Positions 40,835-51,977 of a stretch of DNA of 64,000 nucleotides are shown here, in pieces. Under the pieces are notes generated by a model. It saw only the letters and a program-made list of their open reading frames with translations. It was not told the origin of the DNA and made no database searches. The stretch lies in assembly GCA_030063045.1 (NCBI GenBank), contig JAQSEB010000059.1:3596001-3660000 (forward strand), in the 5' to 3' direction. Numbering within the stretch: the stretch's first letter is position 1; each line of letters opens with the position of its first letter. A program made the translations under genes and the position numbers. This DNA is from Pratylenchus scribneri. Its lineage: Eukaryota > Nematoda > Chromadorea > Rhabditida > Pratylenchidae.

Positions 40835-43800
40835 TCAAAGGAGCATATCCCTTGGGCATCCTGCCTTCAAATATTCATCGGATTTGACCCCAAAATAGTT
40901 CAAATGGTCGTTCACATCCACGGCCAGGGGCAAAGGCCGGCAATGATGGTCTTCGGGATTTTCGCAGACCTAAAATTAGGGAAGAAAATGGAAATGAGTG
41001 CCAATGCCAATTAATCTATAAAAATAAACTTTGGCTTAGGCCAAAAATGTCTGCCAATTTTGGCAATTTTTAGTCGCCTCTACTTCAATTCAATTTAAAT
41101 GGAAATAAGGAAATTGCATTTCACTATTTTTGGATTATCCGTTTGAATAATTAATGTGTGAATATTTGAAAAATTAACATTTGTATCTAAGCAAATATGT
41201 TAATTAATCTAATCAAAATATACAAATTGACATCGCAATTTAAAATGTAAATTAAAATGAATTGAATCGAAAATTCAGCTGCTGTAAATTTGACAATTTT
41301 CATTTAATTTAATTTATTATTGGCAAATGTTCTCTCATCTATTTTCAAGTGACCAACCTTAAAAGGCATAATCAAAAATATTCTAATCAACAGAACATCT
41401 GATGGCAAAATGAATGAACCCATCAAAAAGTGGTCTTTTTAATCAATTAAACAAAATATTCTTCCACATGTTTATTTTCTATATGCTTATTAAATATCAA
41501 TTCTTTGGAGGATATTGTGGGAAAATTCTCCATTGCTCCCATCCAAACTTTTACCGTAAATTCGGCATCCCTTGATTCCATGCCTTGAGGGTAATGAACG
41601 GCAAAACGATAGAAATACGGTTGCCTTTCTGCACCGGCTACCGTCAACAAAAGGCCATCCGGATCGACAGATTGGGGCACATTGGTCACCTGAAGGGCAA
41701 TTTAATTTTATTTGGTGTTTGGAATATTTTATAAATTAATTTGATAAAATATTATTTGATTAATCATAATTTCTGATTTTTTGGATACAATTTTATTTTT
41801 TTATATTTATAAAACAGTGAATTAAATTTCTTTTTGTTACATGACTTTCTCAATTGAAAACATAAATATGGCAAAAAATGCCATAGAAATTTGATTTTGA
41901 TTAATTTGTAAACAATAAAGTGGTTTTTAATTGGTCAAATGGCTCCAATTTATTTTATTTAATTTTGCTATATTTCTTTGGGATAAATGCCATTTGATTA
42001 AATTAGTTGACAGGAAATGGCATAAAAATTGTTTATATCATTTGATAATAAAGAACCAAACTTATGAAACTCAATTCTAATTTGATTGAATGATGGTTTA
42101 TGCCTGATTTATTGTTGTCAATGCAAATAATGCATAAGGGAGGGCTTTTCCCATTCCCATTCATCCTACTGTACCCTCACTTTTCCCTGTCACCCAATCA
42201 ATCAAATATTGCCCCAATCTACCTTTTTAAATTCATCCTTTTTCCTCTCTTGGCTGATGTCTTTTTCCCTTCGCATTACTATCACATTTTCCTCATAATT
42301 AATAAAGAATAATTTTAAGTTGATCCGCCTTTAAAATCTCTATTCCATTCATTGTGTCACTGGGATTTAGGTTCCGGCGACAGTTAATAATTGTATATAT
42401 TGGTTAGCTCATTCAATCAATTTAAAATTTATCCATCCACCATTCTCAAATCTTAATAACAAAATCCAAAATCATAAATTACCAAAAATTTTCTATCAAT
42501 TTTTGCCTCCATAATTTAATTTTCCGTATTTTTTTTTCAATTTTCCATTTTTAAACCATTCGATGGTCCCAATTTTATTTCAGTTTCGTGGAATTTAATT
42601 ATCTTTGTAAACTTTTTGAGCCAAATGCCTCGCGATTTGCTGCAAAATTTGCCAATAATGAAATTATGCGTTTGGTGCTCATTTTTGGATGCATTTGAAT
42701 TATGGCAAAATTGGCCCAAATTTAATTAAGCCAAAAAAAATGTGAGGCAAAAAGTCAAATTGAATGAAAAATTTTGGCCGGAAAAACAGCAAAAGGGGAC
42801 CATCCCAGGGGGGGGGGGGGAGCATATAATAAATTAAGAAATTGAATGGCATTTAATTGTCCAGGGGAATGATATCATTGAGGCGGATATTATCACAAAT
42901 TAAATTGACCAATAGACCAACAATATAACAAAATAAAAGACAAAAACAATGAATGAATGATGTTATTATGTTTATAATAATTAATAACAAATTATTTCAA
43001 CAATCTGAATTTAATTCAATAACAAATTAATCAATTAATAAATTGAAAAATTAATTGTTTGAAAATTAAATCTACTAACTAAGTATTTTCCATTTTAAAA
43101 TACCCAAACCAAATACAAATACCCCTCCCCCACATTCCCATTACCATATCATTTCGGTTGATGACCCGGTAACGGAATGGGACATTCTGCTCAACGGCCT
43201 TTGCATAATTCAAATTGCCAGTTCGTGGCTCACCAAATGTGACCAATTTGATTCGATCAGCCGGGAACATGCTTCAATTCCCAAATTTTCCAATTAATTT
43301 TCTTTCCCCATCTTCAATTTTTGTCCCACCTTTGATTTACCATATACAATGCGGTCATTGAGGCCAAAGAGGCGCCAAGAGAATGGCCGGTTACCTGCAA
43401 AGGAAATAAATAATTTTATTATGGAATTTACCACCAATTTTGGCAACAATTTAATTCCACTATTTGATATTTATTTTTGGTTTTAAAAACTTTTTTTATT
43501 TTAATTTTTTGATCCCACCTAATCTAATAATTTGGTAGAATGGATTTATGTTTCGTTCAACAAAAGTGGCCGCCTAATTTCATTTAATGCTATAATTGTG
43601 GCACATTTTTGGTTGTATTTGGAAACATATTCAGCAGGGAGGAATATAATCAAAATTAAATTCACTAAATTGGTAGGAATTGTGTGCGAAATTCACGTGC
43701 AAAATTGGTAAAAATATTCAAATTCAATTGTCACCAAATTGAAAAATTTAGCAAATTAACGGCCCAAAAATATGCATGGATTTGGTAAATTGTCCGAAAA

Positions 43801-45068
43801 TAATTCCAATTTACCCAAACTCGATATCCCTCATGGGTTTCCTTCAATTTCATCAATTGTGATTTCATTCCGCCTTCCAGAAACAATTTACGAAAAGCCC
43901 CATGGAAATAGGTCATCACGCCTGAGCCATTCACGAATTTTTCCCAAGCGCCCAATTGGGCCCCGATGCCATGAATGAATTCCTGAAGGTGTAAAAATTA
44001 ATAAATGAATTGATAAATTAATTTGGGGAAAGGACTTGGAAAAGTTGTCGATCAATGGTCGACCCGCGATAAATGACATAAAGGGCTTTGGCCTCCTCAG
44101 AGACGGCCAACATTCCGGCACAGGTGTTCTTGGCCTGGTCACATTCAATTTCGAAATATTTGATCACTCTTAATTTCATTAATAATTCATTTCTATTAAA
44201 AATAAATATGGAAAAAATTATTCGCAGTCAGCAGGATTCGAACCTACGCGGGCAGAGCCCAATTGATTTCTAGTCAATCTCCTTAACCACTCGGACATGA
44301 CTGCATTGGAACTTGGGGACATAAATTCTCTCTCAAATGAAAGGAGGAATTGGTCCATTTAAAAATTGGTTAAATTGGCAAAAACCGAAAATTTGGATGG
44401 AAAAATTTGTGTTAAATTATTATAAATGTGCCTATTCGTTATTGAATATGAGATCTTAATAAAAATTGGAAAAATTCCAATTAAAATGTATTCAAATTGA
44501 CTGTGAGGATTCAAAGTATTCTAAATTCCATTTTAATAATTTCCTTACTTGACATCGCTTCGACTATTCTTCAAACAAAATGTTGGGTCTTTTTGTTTTG
44601 CGGCCAAAGTCAATGCATAAAGTGACCGGCCCAATTTGTCAGTATAGCGACGGCCTTTTGCCGTTGAAACTTTCAGAGGGCATTTGAATGGATCACGAGT
44701 GGCAACGGCAACACCACTTGGGCATGACAATGGTCCACCGCAGGCATTCAACGAGTAGCACCATCTTTTTGTGGAGAAATAGATTTATCATTTATTTGGC
44801 CTTCTTTATGATATTTATATCCTTGAATATTATACTGTATTTTTAATTTTACAGAATAAAAGAATTAGGGTCGATTTTGGTCCTAATTTGATTTAAATCC
44901 ATATAATTAATATGTTTTTCACCTGCAATATTCGCGGAAAGCGAAAATATTCACATATGAATTTGTGCAGTCGCCACAAACTTTCACATCCGAGCAAACA
45001 TTGACCATTCCGGCATTGGCCAAATTGGCCAAAGCAATGGGTATTAAAAGAAATAATAAATTGGTCAT
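40835..45068 (-). CDS. Secreted class 3 (Lipase_3) alpha/beta-hydrolase lipase
   Basis: Eight exons in phase give 374 residues: 45068-44923, 44764-44549, 44168-44036, 43982-43815, 43394-43330, 43271-43145, 41689-41555, 40969-40835. The N-terminus MTNLLFLLIPIALANLANAG is a signal peptide. A Cys-rich N-terminal module follows (VCSDVKVCGDC, CGGPLSC). The fold then shows ALYVIYRGS, the nucleophile elbow VTGHSLGASLAS with catalytic Ser, VTFGEPRTGN, VINRNDMVTNVP with the catalytic Asp, and NDHLNYFG with the catalytic His. The last exon (CENPEDHHCRP to AGCPRDMLL) was found by the family ending, since exon 7 read through its donor would give an unlikely tail. Such enzymes hydrolyse triglycerides or phospholipids outside the cell or in the gut lumen. 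Intron 2 carries a tRNA-Ser and the 1.45 kb intron 6 a dispersed repeat. Confidence 0.92.
42105..42310 (+). repeat. Dispersed repeat, copy B
   Basis: The core at 42164-42231 has CCTACTGTAC, TCAATCAAATATTGCCCC, AATCTACC and TTTTTAAA, matching copies A and C. AATAATGCATAAGGG at its left end matches AATAATGTATAAGGG in copy C on its own strand. AATAAAG follows at about 42303. It is inserted in intron 6 of the lipase gene, antisense to it. Confidence 0.65.
44223..44304 (-). tRNA. tRNA-Ser (anticodon AGA), second copy
   Basis: An 82-nt cloverleaf identical to the copy at 33702-33783 except for two bases: TTTGCC to TCTGCC in the variable arm and GCAGG to GTAGG in the T stem, where T-G wobble keeps the pair. 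The anticodon is AGA and the discriminator G. It sits in intron 2 of the lipase gene in the same direction as the host. CCAAT just upstream and AATAATTTTTTCC just downstream resemble the flanks of the other copy, so the duplication carried a few flanking bases. Confidence 0.96.
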
Positions 45069-45440
45069 TATTGGTGCGTGATGATCCAACCACGGCTTTC
45101 AGGATTGATGAGTGGAATTCGGGAAAATGGGCGCTGATTGAATGGATGGATGGATGGGCGGAAAAGTGGGCAGAATGACCCAGAAATGGACTTTGCATTG
45201 CGCCGACCATCAAATGGGTCAATGGAAATTTTGCGCGCAAAGGGAAGTTGAAAAATGGATCGAATAGATGTTGAATTGCGGCATTTGGATGGAGAATGGA
45301 TTCTTTGAATTGGAGAAATATTCCATTTAAATGAGTGAATAAATGACATTGACCGAAAATGAACTTGTTGAAAATGGCATTCAATTTACTTTATACCTGA
45401 CTGATGAGCAATTTATTCTATTATTTAATAAGGATTTTCT
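45069..45440. other. Upstream region of the lipase gene
   Basis: No gene. A 163-codon minus frame over 44893-45384 is largely upstream DNA read through exon 1 in a different frame and has no motif. The lipase promoter presumably lies here. Confidence 0.45.
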
Positions 45441-45955
45441 TAGTTTACCAGGAATTAAAACAGGTGGATTTATTCTTAAAACATGCGGAATTATTCTTCT
45501 AAGTTGATTAGGCGGAATTATTCTAAGTTGACCATGCGGAATTATTCTAAGTTGACCAGGCGGAATTAAAACTTAGTCAAACAGGCGGAATTATTCTAAG
45601 TTGACCAGGCGGAATTAAAACTTAGTCAAACAGGCGGAATTATTCTTAGTTGACCAGGCGGAATTAAAACTTAGTCAACCAGGCGGAATTATTCTTAGTT
45701 GACCAGGCGGAATTAAAACTTAGTCAAACAGGCGGAATTATTCTTAGTTGACCAGGCGGAATTAAAACTTAGTCAAACAGGCGGAATTATTCTTAGTTGA
45801 CCAGGCGGAATTATTCTAAGTTGACCAGGCGGAATTATTCTTAGTTGACCAGGCGGAATAAAACTTAGTCAAACAGGCGGAATTATTCTTAGTTAACCAG
45901 GCGGAATTAAAACTTAGTCAAACAGGCGGAATTATTCTTAGTTGACCAGGCGGAT
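45441..45955 (+). repeat. Minisatellite array 3, composite 24/25-bp units
   Basis: Tandem units share the start AGGCGGAATTA. One type continues TTCTTAGTTGACC, as in array 1; the other continues AAAACTTAGTCAAAC. The two types alternate over much of the array, giving a higher-order repeat of about 49 bp. The left end is degenerate (ATGCGGAATTATTC, TTAGGCGG). Same strand as array 1. It lies in the divergent gap between the lipase and the first UGT gene. Confidence 0.88.
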
Positions 45956-46899
45956 AATTTAAATGTGAGACCAAGCATGCACGACGGACCCAAAAAATGA
46001 AAAATTATTTTAATACATTATAATTTGAATTAGAATTATACATACATCAGGCAAAACCATTACGCAATTTAATTTTCATCAATTCCGATGGCAGATTCTG
46101 ACGAAAGTATATCGGATTATTTAACAAAGAAACAGTGCATCGGGCAAGAGGCAAGACTATTCATGGCTAACAGAAGGAATATGAAAATAAATTTTGATAT
46201 TTCCTTTTGGCAAAATTCAATTTTCCCTTTGAGATTCTCCTTTCATTGATATTTTCTTTTTATGGATTTATTTATTAGTGCGTGCCACTTCCTTCTAATG
46301 TACCCTCATTCAAATATATTCGGCATTCCAAATACACACGAATAAATAAATGGCCACTAATTTTGTCCCTGACTGTTCACCAATTTTTTAGCACATATTT
46401 TTGGCTCCAAGAATCAATCAATCCTCTCTACTCCCTTCACCCATTGGCCAATGCACTACATTTATAAAAGTAAGTCGGCGGTTTTCTTTCTTGACTTCTT
46501 TCTACTGACGTATTTGGCGGGGGAAATTGGAGTTGGAAATGGCCCCGAGGGGTGGGGAGACAGCTGTCGTTTAGACAAGGCAAAAATCCATTCAAAAAAG
46601 GGAAACAAAACAATTCAAGCGGGCAGCTACTCATATGTTTTATATAAATGAACTCCAATTCCCTTTGGGGAGAAAAGAATTTTTTCAACATTCCAAAAGT
46701 GCAAATGAACATTTTCCATCGAATATTTTTTCCTTCATAAAATAATCGCAAAAATAAATACCAATTCAATTTTTTGAATTACATTTCCCCATTCTATTCA
46801 TTGATTTTAGAAATTTGTTCGTTGATAACAGGCCAATCCCTTCGATTCGCTCATTTTATAAACATTTCCAATTCTCCCAATTCCATTCCAATTAGCAAA
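45956..46899. other. Upstream region of UGT gene 1
   Basis: The plus strand becomes pyrimidine-rich from about 46200. It holds one small protein-like frame (46088-46249, listed separately) and otherwise no supported gene. A CCAATTAG acceptor at about 46887-46894 lies 5 nt before the UGT start. Confidence 0.45.
46088..46249 (+). CDS. Small ORF next to array 3, unknown
   Basis: A 53-codon frame begins MADSDESISDYLTKKQCIG, then QEARLFMANRRNMK, with an acidic N-terminus that looks like a genuine cytosolic start. After about residue 33 it turns into Phe/Ser-rich sequence, so only the first part may be exon. No splice partner was found. Confidence 0.2.
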   Translation: MADSDESISDYLTKKQCIGQEARLFMANRRNMKINFDISFWQNSIFPLRFSFH

Positions 46900-49800
46900 A
46901 TGGCGCGAATATTCCCTTCAATTTTATTTCTTCTATTCATTTGCATTATTGAATTCGTTGAATGTGCCAAAATATTGTTCACATTTTACCATGATCGGGG
47001 CAGCCATTTTGGCTCAATGTTGCCAATGATGGAAAGGTCAGTCAATTTTCCAAATTTACCTTCTATTTTTCCCGTGGCATATTTATCTTTTTTTTCTTTC
47101 AATTTCCATTCTTCAAATTCATTTGATAATTCGTTTCTATTAATTGAGTGGATTAATGAATCATTGGATATCGAATCAGAATGTACTCTTTTTTGAAGTG
47201 CTGTAAAACAAAAAAAAGTAAATTTCCTATTCTACTGAAATCGGTTTATTAATGGCACAGCCAAAAAGTAATTAATTGTTCACATTTGAAGTAAAAAGCG
47301 ATTTAATTAATTAATCCATCGCCAGTCTTTTAAAAATGAAATATTTATTTGTCTCTCGATGCCAAATTATTCCAATTTCTCATTTCCTCTTCATCTTCTT
47401 ACAGATTGGCCATCCAAGGCCATTCTGTGCATGTTTTGGACACAATTTTCCACTCCGATAAATCCAATTTGATTCGGCACATTCGGGCAACACTTCCGCA
47501 GGAGGATGAGGAGCCCGAGGCGCGAATAGCATTTCAGAAATTTTTTTGGGAAGAAACTGACTCATCCGTAACATTGCCCGAATTCTTTGGCCATGGCGAC
47601 AATTTATTGGGTCAATTAATTGTCGATGAGAAGCATTCAGTAAAGGCAGGCAGCAAAAAATATTCATAAATATTAACATAATGTTTGAGCAGACATTTTT
47701 TTGGCACTTCAAATTCCATTCAATTTTTTCTTCTTATTTCACTTTTCCAATTTTCTAAATAAAATGCGCAAATGTTCATTTCATTTCTCCCTTTTCTATC
47801 ATACTCATATCCATCCCCATTCCCCAAGCACAATTTTCAATTTCTTTCATATTATAAATATTGGCCCAATCCATTTGCAGAATATCCCAGCGGCAAAATT
47901 CATCTGTTTCGGTGCTTTACACAATTTCGTCAACAATTCCCTCCAGTTTGGCCAAATCACCGAATATTCACCCATTGTTGGCTCCAATACCCCAAAGGAA
48001 TCATTCATTGTTGTCGCCCATAATTTGGAATCAAACAGTGAATAATTTTGTGGTTTTCATGGTTTGGATGGATGGACATCAACAAATGGCAGATTTGCTT
48101 AATTCTCATTCAAAAAAGGCATTTTATATTAAACGTAAATAATCTTTGAATGCTTTGGCATATTGGCATTCCTCCCCAATAATCCTCATTTTAATTGTTT
48201 TTTTTATTATTATTATTTCTCGACCATTTTTCCCATCTTCACAAATTAATTCAAAGCCTTCGGTGTTCTTCAGTCTTTAATATTCATTATCTTTTTTATA
48301 ATCTTCTTTTATTCTCGTGTCTGCCATAAATCTGTTCAAATTCATTTTATTATTTTCTTCAAAATATTTGTTTCCAAAATATATAAAAAAGGAAATTTTA
48401 CTTTTGAATCGCTCAATTTGCCACTGAATTGAACTCATTTTTGCCAGAGGCACGCACATTTTCTGCCTATTACTCATTCCATCCACATCCATTTCCCCAT
48501 ACAAATATGTGTGCCCTTTGCCTTTGGCCCATCTTTTCCTCTGGCCAATGTGCCCTCATTTTCTTTTCCATGCCACTTTTCTGGCTCACTCCAGCCTCCA
48601 CACTCAAAGGCCTCCTTCATTGTCCATTCCACCCATCCTTGTCTGTCATGAAGAGGAATGAGGAAAACGAATTTGCCATTCCCGACGTCCTCATTTTGCC
48701 TCTCGACTGTTCCCTCCCCTTCCCTCTCCGTTCCTTTCCTTCCCTTCGTCACTGTTGAAGCGGCTTTGGCCGAACCATCAATTTTCCCATTCCCCATCCT
48801 CCCCCTTTTTGGCTCATTGTTTTTGCCGAATTAATTGCCCCGTTCCTTCATCCACAATTATTGGCCTCATCCACATATAAAAGCCACTCATCTTTTTGGC
48901 CAATCCATTTTCCATTTTGCCCTTTCCTTCACCTAAATAAGCACATTTAAAACCAACCTTCTTTCCTATCGATTACCTTTGTAGAATTTTTTGGAAGGCA
49001 CAAAAAATGGTGCCCAATGAAAATGGAAGTAAACGGAGTATTTCCACCTCCAAATCTTCCAATTCAATTCAATCTTCTTCTTCCAATTCCAAACCATCAT
49101 TGCCTGAACGATTCACCCGAATTCAATTGTGCCGAATTTCTTTGGACCAACTTCGTTTCTTTCGTGACCGACTGGCCCAAAAGGTTGAGGCAGCAAATGC
49201 CGAATTGTTGTGCCTTTTGGAGGAAAGGGATGGCCTCTCCATGCAAAGGGACGCATTGGCCGTTGAGGTGCAGGATTTGAGGGATTTGGCCGAAAGAAGG
49301 CAAAGGACGGAACAAAAAATGGAAACATCTTCTGCAGCGGAAATGGAACAGAAAAGGCCAACAATGAATGGAGGAAGAGAGGGAAGGGAGGAAGTGACAG
49401 CCGACATACAATAATTCCCCAAAATGAGGGAGAAAACACCGTCCACAAAAAAAGCAATAAATTTGGCCATTAATGAGCTTACCAAAAAATATTCTATTTT
49501 TTTGCCTTTGTTTCCCATATTTTAATTGAAAATAAATTCATTCATCTCATTTTCTCGCATTGAATTGTTTTGAGTGCCAAAATGCCTGTCAAGCATAAAA
49601 AAATGATTTTAAAAATGTTAATCTCGAAGAAATGATAATTTATTATTAAAAATTAGGTTGCCGAAATTGTCAATGAGGATTGGGATTTGATTGTGATGGA
49701 TGATTTGTTTTGGTGTTTTGGATTCGCCCTTTCCACAATGAAACAACGATTCTGGGAAAAAGATGCTCAAGGGCAAAGAACAGAGCCAAAAAGCATTGTT

Positions 49801-51581
49801 TATGCGACCGCAGGCCAAACACTCCTTTCGGCCGAGTCAATTAAGGCAACAAGTTAGTCCAAAGTAATATAGTATTGGATATTCACTGGTGGATAATGAG
49901 GCGGAAATGGCATTCATTCATTAGTAAAGAGATGGGAATAATTAATTATAAGGAAAAATTAGAAGATGAATTCATTTTCCTCAAATTTGGTTCATCAAAT
50001 ACTCTCATTAATTCCCCCATTCCTTCCTTCTCTTTCTTCTGGGTCAATTTAATCTACTTTCCGGTTTAAATAAATGATTTTGAACCACCAATCATCTAAT
50101 TTATAAGGCAAAAGTACACACAAACCATCCAAAAAGGATGGCACTTGGGAAATTGAATTATTCAAATTGGAGCACTTTTTATTGTATTTTAGACGGGAAA
50201 ATGTTGGAAAAATTTATAGAAAAAAACATCAAAATGGAGAAGAATTAATTTGTTATTTTCAGGTCGAAATTGGGTTTCAAAAGTGCCACTTTTCCCGTAT
50301 ATGCCAACCGATTTAAATGATGTTTATCAGCCGGCTCAATTCACAAATCGTCTTTTCGCATTTTATGAGAATTTTGCTGAACACATTTTAATGAATTTGA
50401 TTGGTTTGTGGACACAAAAATTCATTCCGCAACAATTTCATAGTTGAACCATTTTTCTTGCCGAATATTGCCAGTTTTGGCGTGCCCAATTTCTCATGGT
50501 ATGAAATGTACAGACGGAGTTCAATGCAATTTTCGGATTCAATCGACCGACTTGGGTGGCCATTGGCCCAAGGCCCTGAAATGGTGAATGTGGGCGCCCA
50601 TTGCAAGGAGTCAAAGGTCATGCCCGAACAATTTCGCGCATTCATTGAGGATTCACAATCAAAAGGTGAAAATAATGGAAAGCGGTCATCCATTATTCAT
50701 TTCATTTTTAGGAACAATTTATGTCGCCTTTGGCACATATCCAGATTGGAATTTGGCTCCAGAGAGAATTCTATCTGCGTTGATTGATGCATTCAAACGA
50801 CTTTCATCCTATCGCATCATTTTTGCCTACAATGGTCCACCAATTCCGGGACTTGGTCCGCACATAATGTTGACCAAATGGGCACCACAACTCGAAATTC
50901 TGGCCCATCCAATGACAAAAGCATATATCACGCATGGAGGCCTTAAAAGGTTGATGTCATTTTTTGTGGTTTGATAATTGAAATAATGCAAATTCAGTGT
51001 TCGCGAAGGAATTTGTTCGGCTGTTCCTCTCATTGTGATGCCACTTTTTGCTGAGCAATCACACAATGCACATTTAGTGTTGGCAATGGGCATTGGACCG
51101 GTCATCAATAAATATACACTCACCGCCAATTCAGTTTATGAAACAATTCATCGAGTGAGTGGCAAATTCATTATTACACCACAAAATGAAATATTTTTGG
51201 GCATTCACTGGAATCCAAATTAAGATTAATTTATCCGAGGCCCATGAAAGAATAAATGAATTCTAAAACTAGGCATAGACAACATTCGTTATTTAGGATT
51301 CCAAATATCCGTTTTTATAATTAACTATATTTCCCACTTTTCAATAGGTCATTTCCAATCCGGAAAGTGCCCAGCGTGCGGCACGATTCCGAGCCATTTT
51401 TCTGGATCGGCCAATTCCAGCATTGGATGAGGGTGCCTTTTGGGTGGATCGACTGATGAGATTGAGGCCAGGAAGGCGGCCAAATTTTGTGCGAAAAGGA
51501 ATGGACTTGAATTGGATTGAATTTGCCTATTTGGATTGGGCCGCCTTCATTCTAATTATTTTGGCATTCATGAAAGGATAA
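46900..51581 (+). CDS. UDP-glycosyltransferase (UGT) 1
   Basis: Eight exons in phase give 519 residues: 46900-47036, 47405-47639, 49657-49852, 50263-50403, 50444-50665, 50712-50949, 50998-51154, 51348-51581. The signal peptide (IFPSILFLLFICIIEFVEC) leads directly to AKILFTFYHDRGSHF, with the catalytic His. The acceptor domain has WDLIVMDDLFWCFGFAL. The UDP-sugar domain has GTIYVAFGTYPDW, WAPQLEILAHP, YITHGGLKSVREG and PLFAEQSHNA, the UGT signature. A membrane helix (AAFILIILAFMKG) ends the protein, with almost no cytosolic tail. It should transfer sugar from UDP-glucose or UDP-glucuronate to small hydrophobic compounds in the ER lumen. Intron 2 is 2 kb and holds a SCHIP1-like gene. It is first of three tandem UGTs and the most divergent. 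Two separate genes at this place are a less likely reading, since exons 2 and 3 join in phase. Confidence 0.88.
48876..48883 (+). promoter_or_regulatory. TATA-like box upstream of the SCHIP1-like gene
   Basis: TATAAAAG lies about 130 nt before the ATG at 49007 and about 100 nt before a TTTGTAG acceptor (48978-48984). This fits a Pol II core promoter for the gene nested in UGT intron 2. Short motif, so weak evidence. Confidence 0.3.
49007..49414 (+). CDS. Schwannomin-interacting protein 1 (SCHIP1)-like coiled-coil protein
   Basis: A single exon encodes 135 residues. After a Ser/Asn-rich N-terminus (SISTSKSSNSIQSSSSN) comes an amphipathic helix: LCRISLDQLRFFRDRL, then AELLCLLEERDGL, MQRDALAVEVQDLRDL. 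The order EEL-xx-LLxxRDxL-xxxxDAxxVxxxDL is the pattern of the C-terminal coiled coil of SCHIP1/IQCJ-SCHIP1. In animals that domain binds the NF2 protein merlin/schwannomin and is found at axon initial segments. Residues after 95 are polar and Glu-rich. The gene lies wholly inside intron 2 of UGT 1, same strand, with a splice acceptor 22 nt before the ATG and a TATA-like box upstream. Family assignment is from remembered pattern. Confidence 0.65.
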   Translation: MVPNENGSKRSISTSKSSNSIQSSSSNSKPSLPERFTRIQLCRISLDQLRFFRDRLAQKVEAANAELLCLLEERDGLSMQRDALAVEVQDLRDLAERRQRTEQKMETSSAAEMEQKRPTMNGGREGREEVTADIQ

Positions 51582-51977
51582 TATGGATATGGAGGAATAA
51601 AATATTAATTAATCATTCCCAATGATTTTTAGTTCTTTTTTTGTGCACTTTTTTTATTGTTTTCATGTTAAAAATAAGGGTAAAAATAAATCAATTAGCA
51701 CTTTTGATTTGAACACAAACATCACACATAAACATTTTAATTTTAACCCACTCGAAAGAACATTCCGTAGTCTATGTTGCCCATCCAAACTATTTGGGTC
51801 CATTTTTGTTGTTTTCCCTTTGATAAGACCACCACCCACAATCTTTCTTAAAGAGGCCAATTTAATCTAAAATTGATAAGCCCCTTTTTTGATCAATTTT
51901 GGGTGATCAAATCAACCTCCGCCCTCATTTCTCATTAAAAGTCATTCAAAACATTTTTGGTGTTTTTCTTTCGGAAA
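51582..51977. other. Spacer between UGT 1 and UGT 2
   Basis: About 400 bp, AT-rich, containing the UGT 1 3' end (AATAAAATATT near 51597) and presumably the UGT 2 promoter. No gene seen. Confidence 0.5.

Noticed and set aside
41447..41554. Lipase C-terminus by read-through of exon 7 to the stop at 41447
   Set aside because: An ACG/GTAAAAG donor at 41554 leads in phase to 40969-40835, which supplies the conserved Cys residues and the catalytic NDHLNYFG; the read-through tail lacks them.
43330..43340. Shorter lipase exon 5 ending at TATATG/GTAAAT
   Set aside because: It would put exon 6 out of frame; the donor 11 nt further on gives the continuous MVNQSMFPADR.
44893..45384. 163-codon minus-strand ORF over the lipase start
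   Set aside because: A different frame from the signal-peptide exon, mostly upstream DNA, and no motif.
47879..48045. Exon-like ORF (NIPAAKFICFGALHNF …) in UGT 1 intron 2
   Set aside because: It ends in a stop, does not join UGT exon 3 in phase, and has no counterpart in UGT 2 or 3. It remains a possible relic.
49097..49518. Three minus-strand ORFs of 104-131 codons
   Set aside because: They are mirror frames of the SCHIP1-like coding exon and have Phe/Ser/Pro-rich translations without motifs.
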